46,703 bases of DNA from Gammaproteobacteria bacterium (GTDB lineage: Bacteria > Pseudomonadota > Gammaproteobacteria > Steroidobacterales > UBA11654): the NCBI GenBank assembly GCA_029244925.1, contig JAQWQE010000082.1, positions 1 to 46,703 of the forward strand. Reading direction: 5' to 3'. The notes under the pieces are model-generated. The model was not told the origin of the DNA. It worked only from the letters and a program-made list of their open reading frames with translations, and searched no databases. Positions 29,301 through 38,288 of this stretch are shown here, one piece after another (positions within the stretch are counted from its first letter, which is position 1; each line of letters opens with the position of its first letter). A program made the position numbers and the translations under genes.

Positions 29301-30500
29301 ATGAAAGTAAAAGACCTCTTTATATTTTCTTCCTATTCAGTAATTTCTCAAAAAATGAGAAGTTTTCTAACATCTTTAGGAATTGCTGTGGGAGTTGTAT
29401 GTGTTATTTTCTTAACCAGCTTAGGTCAAGGCCTACAAGTTTTTATTATTTCTCAGTTCTCACAATTTGGTAGCAATATTATATCTATCGCACCAGGTAA
29501 AACGGAAACTATGGGGATGCCTTTGGGTACTTTTGGCTCAACAAAACCTCTCTCTTTCGAAGACGTAGCAGCTCTTGAGAAACTGTCCACTCTTGAGGTT
29601 GTTGTCCCTGTTTCAGGCGGTAGCGCTGAGATTGAGAGTGCTGATCGTATGAGACGATCGATGGTCATAGGCACAGGTGCGGATTACGATATTATTGTTG
29701 GAGCAGACAATATGATGGGTAATTATCTACCACATGATAACCCCAAAACACCAAGAGCTTTTGCTGTCCTTGGGCCGGATATGAGGGATGAATTATTTGG
29801 TTCAAAAGACCCATTGGGCATGTCTATTCGAGTTAACTCAGAGCGATTCAGAGTGATTGGAGTCTTGCCAGAAAAAGGTGATTTTTTAGGTATGAATTTA
29901 GATGATGCCGTTTATATTCCTATTGCAAAGTTCAACAATATGTTCAATCGAGTTGGTTTCCAGGAAATTGATGTCATTCATACAGACAATGTAACAAGTG
30001 ATGAAGCAGTTGCATCCATCAAAAGGCTTCTCATTAGCCGACACGGCGGGGACGATACCACCATTCATACACCAGCTGATATGTTGGAGTCTTTGGGTGA
30101 GATAATGAAATGGATGAAGTTTACAGTTGCCGCCTTTGGAGGGATATCGCTTCTTGTGGGAGGCGTAGGTATTTTTACCATCATGACTGTTGCAGTGAAT
30201 GAAAGAACATCTGAGATAGGAGTCTTAAGAGCTATTGGCGCTTCTCGAAGAAGGGTTAGAGATGTTTTTTTATTGGAATCTATTTATTTAGCAATTTTAG
30301 GTGCAGCTATGGGGCTAGCAATTGGTTTCTTAGCTATTGAAATTTCTTTAGCTATTTATCCTGATATGCCCATTGCAGTTGCTTGGGAATATATTTTATA
30401 TGCGGTTATTATCTCACTCTTTATTGGCCTAACAGCAGGCTATTTACCAGCCAAATCAGCTGCACAAATGGATCCTATTGAAGCTTTGCGAGCCGACTAA
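29301..30500 (+). CDS. ABC transporter permease (MacB/FtsX family), second copy
   Basis: MRSFLTSLGIAVGVVCVIFLTSLGQG; VNERTSEIGVLRAIGASRRRVRDVFLLESIYLAILG. Confidence 0.92.
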   Translation: MKVKDLFIFSSYSVISQKMRSFLTSLGIAVGVVCVIFLTSLGQGLQVFIISQFSQFGSNIISIAPGKTETMGMPLGTFGSTKPLSFEDVAALEKLSTLEVVVPVSGGSAEIESADRMRRSMVIGTGADYDIIVGADNMMGNYLPHDNPKTPRAFAVLGPDMRDELFGSKDPLGMSIRVNSERFRVIGVLPEKGDFLGMNLDDAVYIPIAKFNNMFNRVGFQEIDVIHTDNVTSDEAVASIKRLLISRHGGDDTTIHTPADMLESLGEIMKWMKFTVAAFGGISLLVGGVGIFTIMTVAVNERTSEIGVLRAIGASRRRVRDVFLLESIYLAILGAAMGLAIGFLAIEISLAIYPDMPIAVAWEYILYAVIISLFIGLTAGYLPAKSAAQMDPIEALRAD

Positions 30501-31162
30501 GACGCCATTCTTTGCATCATATTGGAGTAAGTCTCTATATGGGATTCCACAGGAAGGTATGTTTTTTCGTAACTTTCTCTTTCTTGCATTAAATCCCACC
30601 AACGGTGAATTCGAACACACTCTTTTGGCCACTCGGCATTGAAGAGATGCTTATAGGCGCCAAATCGTTCAAAGAAAGGAGCGTAATGTAAATCAACTAA
30701 AGTAAGGTTTTCTCCCATCCAAAAATCTCCACTAACGTTTTTTTCAAAACATTCTTTTTCAATATAAATTAATAATTCTCTGAGTTTTTTATGATTCTTA
30801 TCTTGTTGTGCATCATCCTTGTTATCCCTAAGAAGTCTAACGCATGCTGGTAAGTAATAGTTGGAGCCATAATCTATCCATATCCTGGCTCGCGCTCTTT
30901 CAAAATAATCTTTAGGCATTAAGGGTATTTCAGGGTACTTTTCTTCTAGGTATTCATTGATGATTGCGGATTCATAAATGGTTTTTCCTTCATCCACAAG
31001 AACAGGTACCTTTCCATAAGGAGAGATTTCTAAAAACCAATCGGGTTTGTTATAAACATCAATTTCAATCAGTTCAAAAGGCAATTGTTTTTCAATAAGA
31101 GCCATTCTGCTTCTTTGAGCGTAGGGACATTTATCAAAGCTGTATATTTTAATATTAGACAT
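30497..31162 (-). CDS. Glutathione S-transferase family protein
   Basis: Thioredoxin-fold N-terminus IKIYSFDKCPYAQRSRMALIEKQLPFELIEIDV, ISPYGKVPVLVDEGKTIYESAIINEYLEEKYP. Confidence 0.92.
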   Translation of the reverse strand: MSNIKIYSFDKCPYAQRSRMALIEKQLPFELIEIDVYNKPDWFLEISPYGKVPVLVDEGKTIYESAIINEYLEEKYPEIPLMPKDYFERARARIWIDYGSNYYLPACVRLLRDNKDDAQQDKNHKKLRELLIYIEKECFEKNVSGDFWMGENLTLVDLHYAPFFERFGAYKHLFNAEWPKECVRIHRWWDLMQERESYEKTYLPVESHIETYSNMMQRMAS

Positions 31163-31164
31163 GA

Positions 31165-32535
31165 CTACAACTGTTTCATACTTTCATACCAAAAATCAAG
31201 GGATGAATGAAAAGCACTAATTTCAATTCTTTCATTCAGGCCATGAGCTCTGAATCCACTCGGATCAGTCATGATGCCGCTTGTTCCATAAACGGGAATA
31301 CCAACATTCCTTAATGCTTGCGCATCCGTTGCTCCTGTGGACATATAAGGGACAATGGCCGCTTTTGGAAATACATTTTTGAGTGAGTTTCCAATCAGAT
31401 TCATAATCTCTAAAGTCACAGGTGAAGGCGGACTGCCTTCCGGTACCCATACCATACTAATTTCTATATCACTGCCAACAATTTTCTGAATCATATCTAC
31501 TATTTTTTGTGGCTCCTCTTGTGGGAGAACTCTGCAATTAATCGTTGCACTGGCTGAGACTGGTAAAGCATTATTGGCATGCCCGCCTGAGAGACGGGTA
31601 GCGACACAAGTTGTTCTTAATTGTGCATTAAGATCTGGGTTTTCATTGATTAAATCTAGGTATTTAAAGTTTTCTCCAACATCAAGTAATTTTCTTAGTT
31701 TCTTTGAATCGTCTTTTGGAAGCTTTGTGATGGCAAACTCTAGATATTGTTGAGTGGTATCGTTAAAACTTATTGGGAATTGATAATCTTCCAATTTCTT
31801 AAGTGCACGAGCTAGATCATAGATCGCATTATCTTTTCTTGGTATTGAGCTATGACCTCCTTTATTTTGAGTATGGAGAGATAGGGTCATATAAACTTTT
31901 TCAGCAGATTGAAGGAGAAAAGCTTCTGGATTTTCCATTGTTCCAGTTACATAGCCACCATCAGAATTCATTGCAAAGGCAGCATTTTTCACTGAGTCAA
32001 AATTATCTCTAAAGTATTCAATGCCATCCATTTGAGTTTCTTCATCACCAGTAAGCAACATAATGATGTCATTTTTCGGAACAAAATTTTCTTCTTTTAG
32101 TCTGATAAAGCTAGTGATTAAAGCTGCTGCACCACCTTTGTTATCGCTCGTTCCTCTTCCGTAAAAGAAACCGTCTTTTTCAGTCATAACATAAGGATCA
32201 GTATCCCAAGAATTTTCAACTGATGGGACTACATCAAGATGAGCCATTGTTATGGTTGGATTGATAGATGATTCACCTCGTAAAATAGCTATCAACCCTT
32301 TTTTGTCTTCTTCCAGCCCTACCACTTGAAGATTAGACTGACTGAAGCCATATTCTAGTAATTTATTTTCTGAGTACTTACTCGCTTGTGTAGCCAGACC
32401 CATGTCTTCTGTTGACTGAATAGCGACTAGGTCAGCAAGTATATTTTCACCCATTTTCTGATAATCATTATTAGCCATTAAAGGGATGTTGAATATAAAT
32501 ATAAAATATAGAGCGATTAATTGTATTTTTCTCAT
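31165..32535 (-). CDS. M20 family metallopeptidase, exported
   Basis: MAHLDVVPSVENSWDTDPYV, FYGRGTSDNKGGAAALI, LLTGDEETQMDGIEYF, GGHSSIPRKDNAIYDLARAL; signal peptide. Confidence 0.92.
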   Translation of the reverse strand: MRKIQLIALYFIFIFNIPLMANNDYQKMGENILADLVAIQSTEDMGLATQASKYSENKLLEYGFSQSNLQVVGLEEDKKGLIAILRGESSINPTITMAHLDVVPSVENSWDTDPYVMTEKDGFFYGRGTSDNKGGAAALITSFIRLKEENFVPKNDIIMLLTGDEETQMDGIEYFRDNFDSVKNAAFAMNSDGGYVTGTMENPEAFLLQSAEKVYMTLSLHTQNKGGHSSIPRKDNAIYDLARALKKLEDYQFPISFNDTTQQYLEFAITKLPKDDSKKLRKLLDVGENFKYLDLINENPDLNAQLRTTCVATRLSGGHANNALPVSASATINCRVLPQEEPQKIVDMIQKIVGSDIEISMVWVPEGSPPSPVTLEIMNLIGNSLKNVFPKAAIVPYMSTGATDAQALRNVGIPVYGTSGIMTDPSGFRAHGLNERIEISAFHSSLDFWYESMKQL

Positions 32536-32545
32536 ATGTTTATTC

Positions 32546-33499
32546 CTAATTATTTGCTGTTAAATATATTAATGCATCTTTGGCAGTTTCGCTTCCAATT
32601 TCTTGTGCCAATTGATGACCTGCATTTTCATAAATAATAGTTTTAACAGAAGGAGAATTAATCAAAAGATCTTTCATCACGATCGCAAGATCAACTGAAA
32701 CAACTTTATTTTTCTTACCCCACATAATCAATACAGGAGATTCAATCGACTGGATAATCTTGTCTATATCTCCCGATATGTATTGCTTCATTCTTGCCAT
32801 CTGCGCATCTCTTTGACCTTCTTTCAACAACAATTCATGCCATCGTGTTACTAATTCTTCAGAAATTCTTGAAGGATCTCCAAAACCACCGGTTAATAAA
32901 CCTTCAATAAGTGCTCTAGGTGTAATTTGTGTTAAGAGATTAAAAATTTTAGGAAGATGAGCTGGTTCATTACTGCCTCTTACCCTTTCGTTCAATGCTC
33001 CTGGGCTCACCAATATGAGTTTATTGATTTCATTGGGATAATTAGATGCATAGTGAATACCAATCGTACCTCCAAGGGAGGCACCCGCTATTGAGAAATT
33101 ATCAATATTAAGATGGTTCATTAGTCCTTTGAATAGGAAAAGAGTTCTTTGTATTGAATAGTCACCACTGGGGTCAGAGTAAGATAAACCATGTCCAGGT
33201 ATATCAAATCTTATGATGCGATGACTTGCACCTAGTTCTTCAATCCAAGGATTCCAATCAATGAGATTCGCATAATTAGCATGCAGCAGAATCAGAACTG
33301 GACCATTACCTTCATCAGTAAAATGTATTTTCACACCATCAATGGTGATGAAAGACGAACTTCTAAGTAAGTACTTGGATTCAATCTCTTCAGCAGTCCG
33401 ATCTTGTGGATAGCGAGCTCCCAACATTAAACTGATTGCAAATGCAATCAAAACAAACAGTCCCGCAGAGAAGAAATATCGTATTGTTGTTTTTATCAT
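32546..33499 (-). CDS. Alpha/beta hydrolase
   Basis: LILLHANYANLIDWNPWI, RFDIPGHGLS, IAGASLGGTIGIHYA nucleophile elbow, IMWGKKNKVVSVD, AGHQL. Confidence 0.9.
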   Translation of the reverse strand: MIKTTIRYFFSAGLFVLIAFAISLMLGARYPQDRTAEEIESKYLLRSSSFITIDGVKIHFTDEGNGPVLILLHANYANLIDWNPWIEELGASHRIIRFDIPGHGLSYSDPSGDYSIQRTLFLFKGLMNHLNIDNFSIAGASLGGTIGIHYASNYPNEINKLILVSPGALNERVRGSNEPAHLPKIFNLLTQITPRALIEGLLTGGFGDPSRISEELVTRWHELLLKEGQRDAQMARMKQYISGDIDKIIQSIESPVLIMWGKKNKVVSVDLAIVMKDLLINSPSVKTIIYENAGHQLAQEIGSETAKDALIYLTANN

Positions 33500-33575
33500 A
33501 AAATTCTCTTAAATAAGTCTTGATCACTACAAGCATAAACTTTATCTTAGCTTTAATTATTTAAAAATATAAATT

Positions 33576-34526
33576 ATGAATAAAAAAAATATAAGCACGA
33601 TGCAACCTTTTGAGTATGGCGATATTTTTTTGGGATGCACTGACTTAAATGATGCAGTGGACGACCATAAAGGCAATGGCAGGATTCTCCAATACGACAA
33701 GAATCTCCAACCGAAAGGAATTTTATATACAGAGGGAACTGGTCATCTGGTGATTGGTCTTACTTTTGATCCTCGAGGAGTATTGTGGGGTTTTGACATG
33801 CATAATCATGCAATTGTTAGGGTTTCCCCTGATGGCAAGCAACTACCAAATCATAATTTTGGTAATCGAGCTTTTTCCAATGCCACTTTTGATTCACAAG
33901 GCAATATTTATCTGGGCGAAGCCTTAGTTGGCAATACTCCATATCCTGGAAGTTTTATGAGGCGTTTACCAGGATTGGACCTTTTAGGTTATGGCAATAT
34001 CCATAAATTTAATGATGACTTGGAATTAGTTAAGGTGTTTGATGTGGCTTATTCTCCAGAATTTCATCAGTTTAAGGGAATCACTCATACTGCTATGCAT
34101 CCGAGTGAAAAATTTATTACTTACACTACCGAAATTGGTAAAAAAGTGATGCAATACGATATTATCAATGACCAACAAATGGAGGATCTTGTGGTGCTTC
34201 CATCTTTGGATCTAAGCGATCAAGTTGTTGCTATTGCTGTTAATTATCTCCAAGATGGTCGATTGCTGCATTCCAGGGGCGAATATATTGAAATTCTTGA
34301 TGAATCCGGTGAGGTCACACAAACGATTGATTTATCAGAGCATGGTTGGGGGATCGCACAATTGACCGCATCCAATGATGGAGAGCATTTTCTTACTGCA
34401 AACATTTTTACAGGCATGGCAATGAAAGTTAGGCTGGATGATGGTTCTGTTGTGGGCTTCATTGATACTGGGTTGAAGAAGCCAAAAAGAAGCTTAGCAG
34501 GGATTGCGGAATACTCTCATTCATGA
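33576..34526 (+). CDS. Beta-propeller protein (SMP-30/NHL-like)
   Basis: Repeated GLTFDPRGVLWGFDMHNHAIVRVSPDGK / NATFDSQGNIYLGEAL blade-like motifs. Confidence 0.65.
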   Translation: MNKKNISTMQPFEYGDIFLGCTDLNDAVDDHKGNGRILQYDKNLQPKGILYTEGTGHLVIGLTFDPRGVLWGFDMHNHAIVRVSPDGKQLPNHNFGNRAFSNATFDSQGNIYLGEALVGNTPYPGSFMRRLPGLDLLGYGNIHKFNDDLELVKVFDVAYSPEFHQFKGITHTAMHPSEKFITYTTEIGKKVMQYDIINDQQMEDLVVLPSLDLSDQVVAIAVNYLQDGRLLHSRGEYIEILDESGEVTQTIDLSEHGWGIAQLTASNDGEHFLTANIFTGMAMKVRLDDGSVVGFIDTGLKKPKRSLAGIAEYSHS

Positions 34527-34531
34527 ACTAA

Positions 34532-34560
34532 AGCACATTGCTTGTGCTCTGATGGCCATC
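34532..34560. repeat. Hairpin AGCACA-TTGCT-TGTGCT (34532-34548) followed by perfect palindrome GATGGCCATC (34551-34560)
   Basis: Arms read directly from sequence; located in the only convergent junction with an intergenic spacer. Confidence 0.55.
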
Positions 34561-34580
34561 TAATTGTTCTTTATGAGATA

Positions 34581-34605
34581 AAAGACTAGGTCTTTCTTTG
34601 TTTTT
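34581..34605 (+). terminator. Candidate intrinsic terminator: AAAGAC-TAG-GTCTTT then CTTTGTTTTTT
   Basis: 6-bp arms with 3-nt loop at 34581-34595 followed by T-rich stretch, downstream of the 33576-34526 gene; overlaps the stop codon of the opposing gene. Weak GC content in stem. Confidence 0.4.
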
Positions 34606-35194
34606 TATAGGTATAGATACTAAGAGCATAGAGTAAAGGCGTCATTATGAGCCACGGTATCTGACTTTGTAATCTGATCGTTCGGTCGTCGAAGTGAAAT
34701 AATATGGGATTGAACCATGGTCCCGTTGGAGCCAAGGGAGCCCAAGACAATTGTTTTGTTGCAGAAAGTTGATCGTAATAAAGGAACATCTCAACAAAAA
34801 TATTTTGACCTAAGCACCAGAATAATAAGATAAAAAAGGGTCTCCATTCCCAATGTTCAAAGATTGATAAGCACCGACCTGTCAACATCCAAGTCAGCCA
34901 AAGACCACCAATGCATATTGTTCCGGCATCCCCTAATGAGTTCAGTAACCAGTTGATGTGTTTAGGTATAGCAAGATTAAGGGCATCGGATCTTCTTTCA
35001 TCAACTGGATCCCCTTCAAACCATCCGTAGGTAAACCATAACTCCCATCCTAATGAGCATAATAGGAAGCATAAAATATAGATTCTGATCATCGAGCTAG
35101 ATAACGCATCTTTTCTTTTCAGATAGATCAGGATAATAGGTAAAAGAGCACTAGCATAAACAATAACGATAATTCTTATTTCTTCAAAACTCAT
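34586..35194 (-). CDS. Conserved-looking multi-pass membrane protein of unknown function
   Basis: Roughly five hydrophobic segments; acidic/aromatic loop GWFEGDPVDERRSDALNLAIPKHINWLLNSLGDAG; no family recognised. Confidence 0.7.
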   Translation of the reverse strand: MSFEEIRIIVIVYASALLPIILIYLKRKDALSSSMIRIYILCFLLCSLGWELWFTYGWFEGDPVDERRSDALNLAIPKHINWLLNSLGDAGTICIGGLWLTWMLTGRCLSIFEHWEWRPFFILLFWCLGQNIFVEMFLYYDQLSATKQLSWAPLAPTGPWFNPILFHFDDRTIRLQSQIPWLIMTPLLYALSIYTYKKQRKT

Positions 35195-35205
35195 CGATAT
35201 AATCT

Positions 35206-35661
35206 TCAGTCACCTTCAATTTCTAAACTGTAATGATAAAATTCATTGTCTTGCTCATAACCAAGTGATTCATAAAGCGATTGACCAATCAAGTTATCTT
35301 TGGCTGTGGATAGTTCCAATCGCTTATAACCATTATCTCTAGCGAAGATTTTAGCTTGATTCATCAGACTTCTTCCTATGCTCAAACCTCTTTGATCTTT
35401 ATCCACATATAGATCGTAAAGAATCAATATAGGAATTCCACTGACTGAACAAAAAGAAGGATAGAGTTGAACAAAACCATTGTATTTATTAGATCCTTTG
35501 CAGGAAAGAAAAATAATGGACTCTTGGTTCATTATTCTTTTCTTTATAAATGCATAAGCAGCCTCATAATCATCTTCTTGCTCATAAAATATTCGATAAA
35601 GGTTAAACAATCGAGCCAATTCATCCAGATGCGTTTCATTTGCTAAAGTAATATCTTGCAT
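35206..35661 (-). CDS. GNAT family N-acetyltransferase
   Basis: LYDLYVDKDQRGLSIGRSLMNQAKIFARDNGYKRLELSTAKDNLIGQSLYESLGYE. Start MQDITLANETHLDEL at 35661 preferred over 35715, which overlaps the upstream gene. Confidence 0.88.
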   Translation of the reverse strand: MQDITLANETHLDELARLFNLYRIFYEQEDDYEAAYAFIKKRIMNQESIIFLSCKGSNKYNGFVQLYPSFCSVSGIPILILYDLYVDKDQRGLSIGRSLMNQAKIFARDNGYKRLELSTAKDNLIGQSLYESLGYEQDNEFYHYSLEIEGD

Positions 35662-35668
35662 GCTTAAG

Positions 35669-36619
35669 TTAACCACCACCCGATAAGTATTGGATTTCTT
35701 TGATGACACTTTCACTGACTAAGAAAGGAGCTTCTTCTTGGACGTAATGACCAACTTTTTCAATCAGTGTTAATTTACTACCCCTTATATTTTGATTGAG
35801 AGTTAGGGCTTCTTCAAGACTCTTGGTTCGATCTTCTTGACCAAAAACAATCAATGTAGGAACATTAATTTCTGGCAATAATTCTTTTTCATTAGCCACA
35901 TAGAATTTATTCATCATACTGGTAGTTCCTTTCATATATCCTTCTGTTTTAACACCCAACATAATATTATCAATAACTTCATCTGTGACAATTGAAGGGT
36001 CAATAAAGGAGTTTTTTAAAAACTGAACTCTAAAGTCTCTATCTGAGAACTGTTTAGCTGAAACCCGAGCAAATGGAAAAATTAGATTAAGATAGCGTGT
36101 AAATTCTGGAACACCCGTTGTAATAATTCCTGGGTTGAATAAAACCATCCCAGTTGTTTGTTCATTATTTAGTGCAACATGAACAGCAATCGCTCCTCCT
36201 AAGGAATGCCCACCTATTATAAATTCGCCAAGATTTAAGGCTTCAGCAAATAAACTTATTGTTCTTGCTTGATTTTTATTGCTGTAATCATAGTATTCTG
36301 GCTTCTCTGATAATCCAAACCCAATCAGATCAAGAACTATAACTCTATAATGTTGTTCTAATTTTGGAATCACTTTTCTCCAAGTATTGATGGAGTTACC
36401 AAAACCATGAATCAAAATTATATTTGGATTACCATCCTCGCCAGAAATTCGATAACGTATTTCTCTCTCTTCTATTGATATGAATTTATCATTAGCTGAT
36501 GCCAGCTCCTTTATAGGTATCTCTTCATAGGGCAAATAGGCATAAACTATCAATGAGATGTAGGCAATACCGAATAGTATTAGAAAGCTAAACAATATAT
36601 TTTTGAGAATTTTAATCAA
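35669..36619 (-). CDS. Alpha/beta hydrolase, membrane-anchored or exported
   Basis: NIILIHGFGNSINTWRKVIPKL, LDLIGFGLSEKP, IGGHSLGGAIAVHVA; N-terminal hydrophobic segment. Confidence 0.9.
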   Translation of the reverse strand: MIKILKNILFSFLILFGIAYISLIVYAYLPYEEIPIKELASANDKFISIEEREIRYRISGEDGNPNIILIHGFGNSINTWRKVIPKLEQHYRVIVLDLIGFGLSEKPEYYDYSNKNQARTISLFAEALNLGEFIIGGHSLGGAIAVHVALNNEQTTGMVLFNPGIITTGVPEFTRYLNLIFPFARVSAKQFSDRDFRVQFLKNSFIDPSIVTDEVIDNIMLGVKTEGYMKGTTSMMNKFYVANEKELLPEINVPTLIVFGQEDRTKSLEEALTLNQNIRGSKLTLIEKVGHYVQEEAPFLVSESVIKEIQYLSGGG

Positions 36620-36690
36620 AGAGTTCTCTTTTATTCATTTAAGTATCATTAAAAAAATCTATTTTTCTTCTTGTCACGAATTATTTTGTG

Positions 36691-36748
36691 AAGTAGGTAG
36701 TTTAAGAGTTGTTCTCCCCTAAGGCAATTATAAAGAAGCTGCCTACTT
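36691..36748. repeat. Inverted repeat AAGTAGGTAG ... CTGCCTACTT in the intergenic region
   Basis: 10-nt arms (36691-36700, 36739-36748), one G-U on the + strand, 38-nt loop. Confidence 0.45.
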
Positions 36749-36779
36749 TTCAGAAGCCACTTAAGAATTCACTAAATAA

Positions 36780-37586
36780 TTACAGAGTAAATGTACTTTC
36801 AGGTCTTACTTCAGGCGCTGTTAGGATTAAGTTTTGAGAAGAGACAACCACACCTCCGGGTTGCTCAATTGTGATAGCGAAACCTTTTGCATTTGATATG
36901 GGTAATTTAGGATTAATGGGTATGATAATGTCTTTACCAACAATTTTGATATTGAATACACCACCATCCACTGGTTGTTTATATTTGATTGGGTCTATGA
37001 TCCAAATCTGATATTGTTTTTGTAATGGGTCATTGATTGGCATACCAGATATTTTAATAAACCCTTTTTGACTTTTATTACTCCAGACAATATCACCCTT
37101 AGCTAGAGCAAAATCAGATTCTTTTGAATACCATGGGTATTCAATTAGATCATTGGATGTTAATTGAAGAACTCCTCTTTTAAGAGGCAAGTATTTGAAG
37201 TTATTCTCATAATTTTTAAATTCAATCATTGAGAATGATAGTCCAATTGTAAGCAATACTGTGATCGCCCAAGCATAGGCGGGTTTATAAAATAGGGATC
37301 TCATCAAATCATTTATCTTGATTTTATAAAATGAAAGTGAATCAATTTTTTTCTGGGAATTTAAAATCTTACTTTTAATATCACTAGGCAATTTATCATG
37401 AATTCTTTTATCGTTTAGGTGATAGCTCATGTGAGCGAGAGACGCTATTTCATCGAATTCATAGTTATTGTATTCCGGATACTCTTTGAGAAGCCTTTGA
37501 AGTTCTATGTTTTCGTCATCAGACATAGGCTGAGTTGATTGCACAACCAGAAGATCCAATAATAATTCTTTATCCAAGCTACGCAT
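36780..37586 (-). CDS. RskA-like transmembrane anti-sigma factor
   Basis: One central TM (AYAWAITVLLTIGLSFSMI); C-terminal QYQIWIIDPIKYKQPVDGGVFNI...KGFAITIEQPGGVVVSSQNLILT resembles the RskA C-terminal domain; overlaps the sigma gene by 8 nt. Confidence 0.82.
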   Translation of the reverse strand: MRSLDKELLLDLLVVQSTQPMSDDENIELQRLLKEYPEYNNYEFDEIASLAHMSYHLNDKRIHDKLPSDIKSKILNSQKKIDSLSFYKIKINDLMRSLFYKPAYAWAITVLLTIGLSFSMIEFKNYENNFKYLPLKRGVLQLTSNDLIEYPWYSKESDFALAKGDIVWSNKSQKGFIKISGMPINDPLQKQYQIWIIDPIKYKQPVDGGVFNIKIVGKDIIIPINPKLPISNAKGFAITIEQPGGVVVSSQNLILTAPEVRPESTFTL

Positions 37587-38166
37587 TATGGATACTCACT
37601 ACTGTATTTTGATCTTGATCGAAAGTCTCTCTCAACTGAATCAAATTTCTTCTAATTTTAGTTTTCACTGTACCAAGCGGAATATTCATTAGTTTAGAAA
37701 TCTCTGAATGACTATAACCTTGGTAGATTGACAATGAGAGAAGTTGTTTATCTTCTTCTGCAAATTGATTAATTGCTTCAGATATAATTTGAACGTCTGC
37801 AGATTTATCAAGTATAGATTTCGTCTCAAGTGCATCATCATCAAAGCAATCATCTATGGGTTCTAAATTTTTATGACGATATATTTTTCTGAGATGATCT
37901 ATTAGACGCCTTCTTGCGATCATAGATACAAATGTGACTTCGGAGGCCTTAGTGGGATCAAATCTTCCTGCTGATTTCCAAATGGCAATAAAAACTTCTT
38001 GTACGGCATCTTCTGCTTCAGTTTGATTGGAGAGATATCGTCTGGCAATTGACCAGATAAGATTCCCATATTGATCCACTAATTTTTCAAAAGCCCCTGT
38101 TTCTTCTCTAGCCAAAGAAAAAAGAATAGAATCCTCTATCTTCTTTATCTTTTTACCTTTAGTCAT
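37579..38166 (-). CDS. ECF-type RNA polymerase sigma factor
   Basis: Sigma2 NQTEAEDAVQEVFIAIWKSAGRFDP...RRRLIDHLRK; sigma4 YSHSEISKLMNIPLGTVKTKIRRNLIQLRE. Start MTKGKK at 38166 preferred over 38211. Confidence 0.93.
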   Translation of the reverse strand: MTKGKKIKKIEDSILFSLAREETGAFEKLVDQYGNLIWSIARRYLSNQTEAEDAVQEVFIAIWKSAGRFDPTKASEVTFVSMIARRRLIDHLRKIYRHKNLEPIDDCFDDDALETKSILDKSADVQIISEAINQFAEEDKQLLSLSIYQGYSHSEISKLMNIPLGTVKTKIRRNLIQLRETFDQDQNTVVSIHNA

Positions 38167-38288
38167 TGATTTACTTAAGTAGTTTGTTTTATTTATAACT
38201 AGTGATGCCAATTTGCAGATACCTAAATCTAATCATTAATCTAAACATTCGTTGAGAATGCATGACTAGATTTAAATATTGTTTTAAA

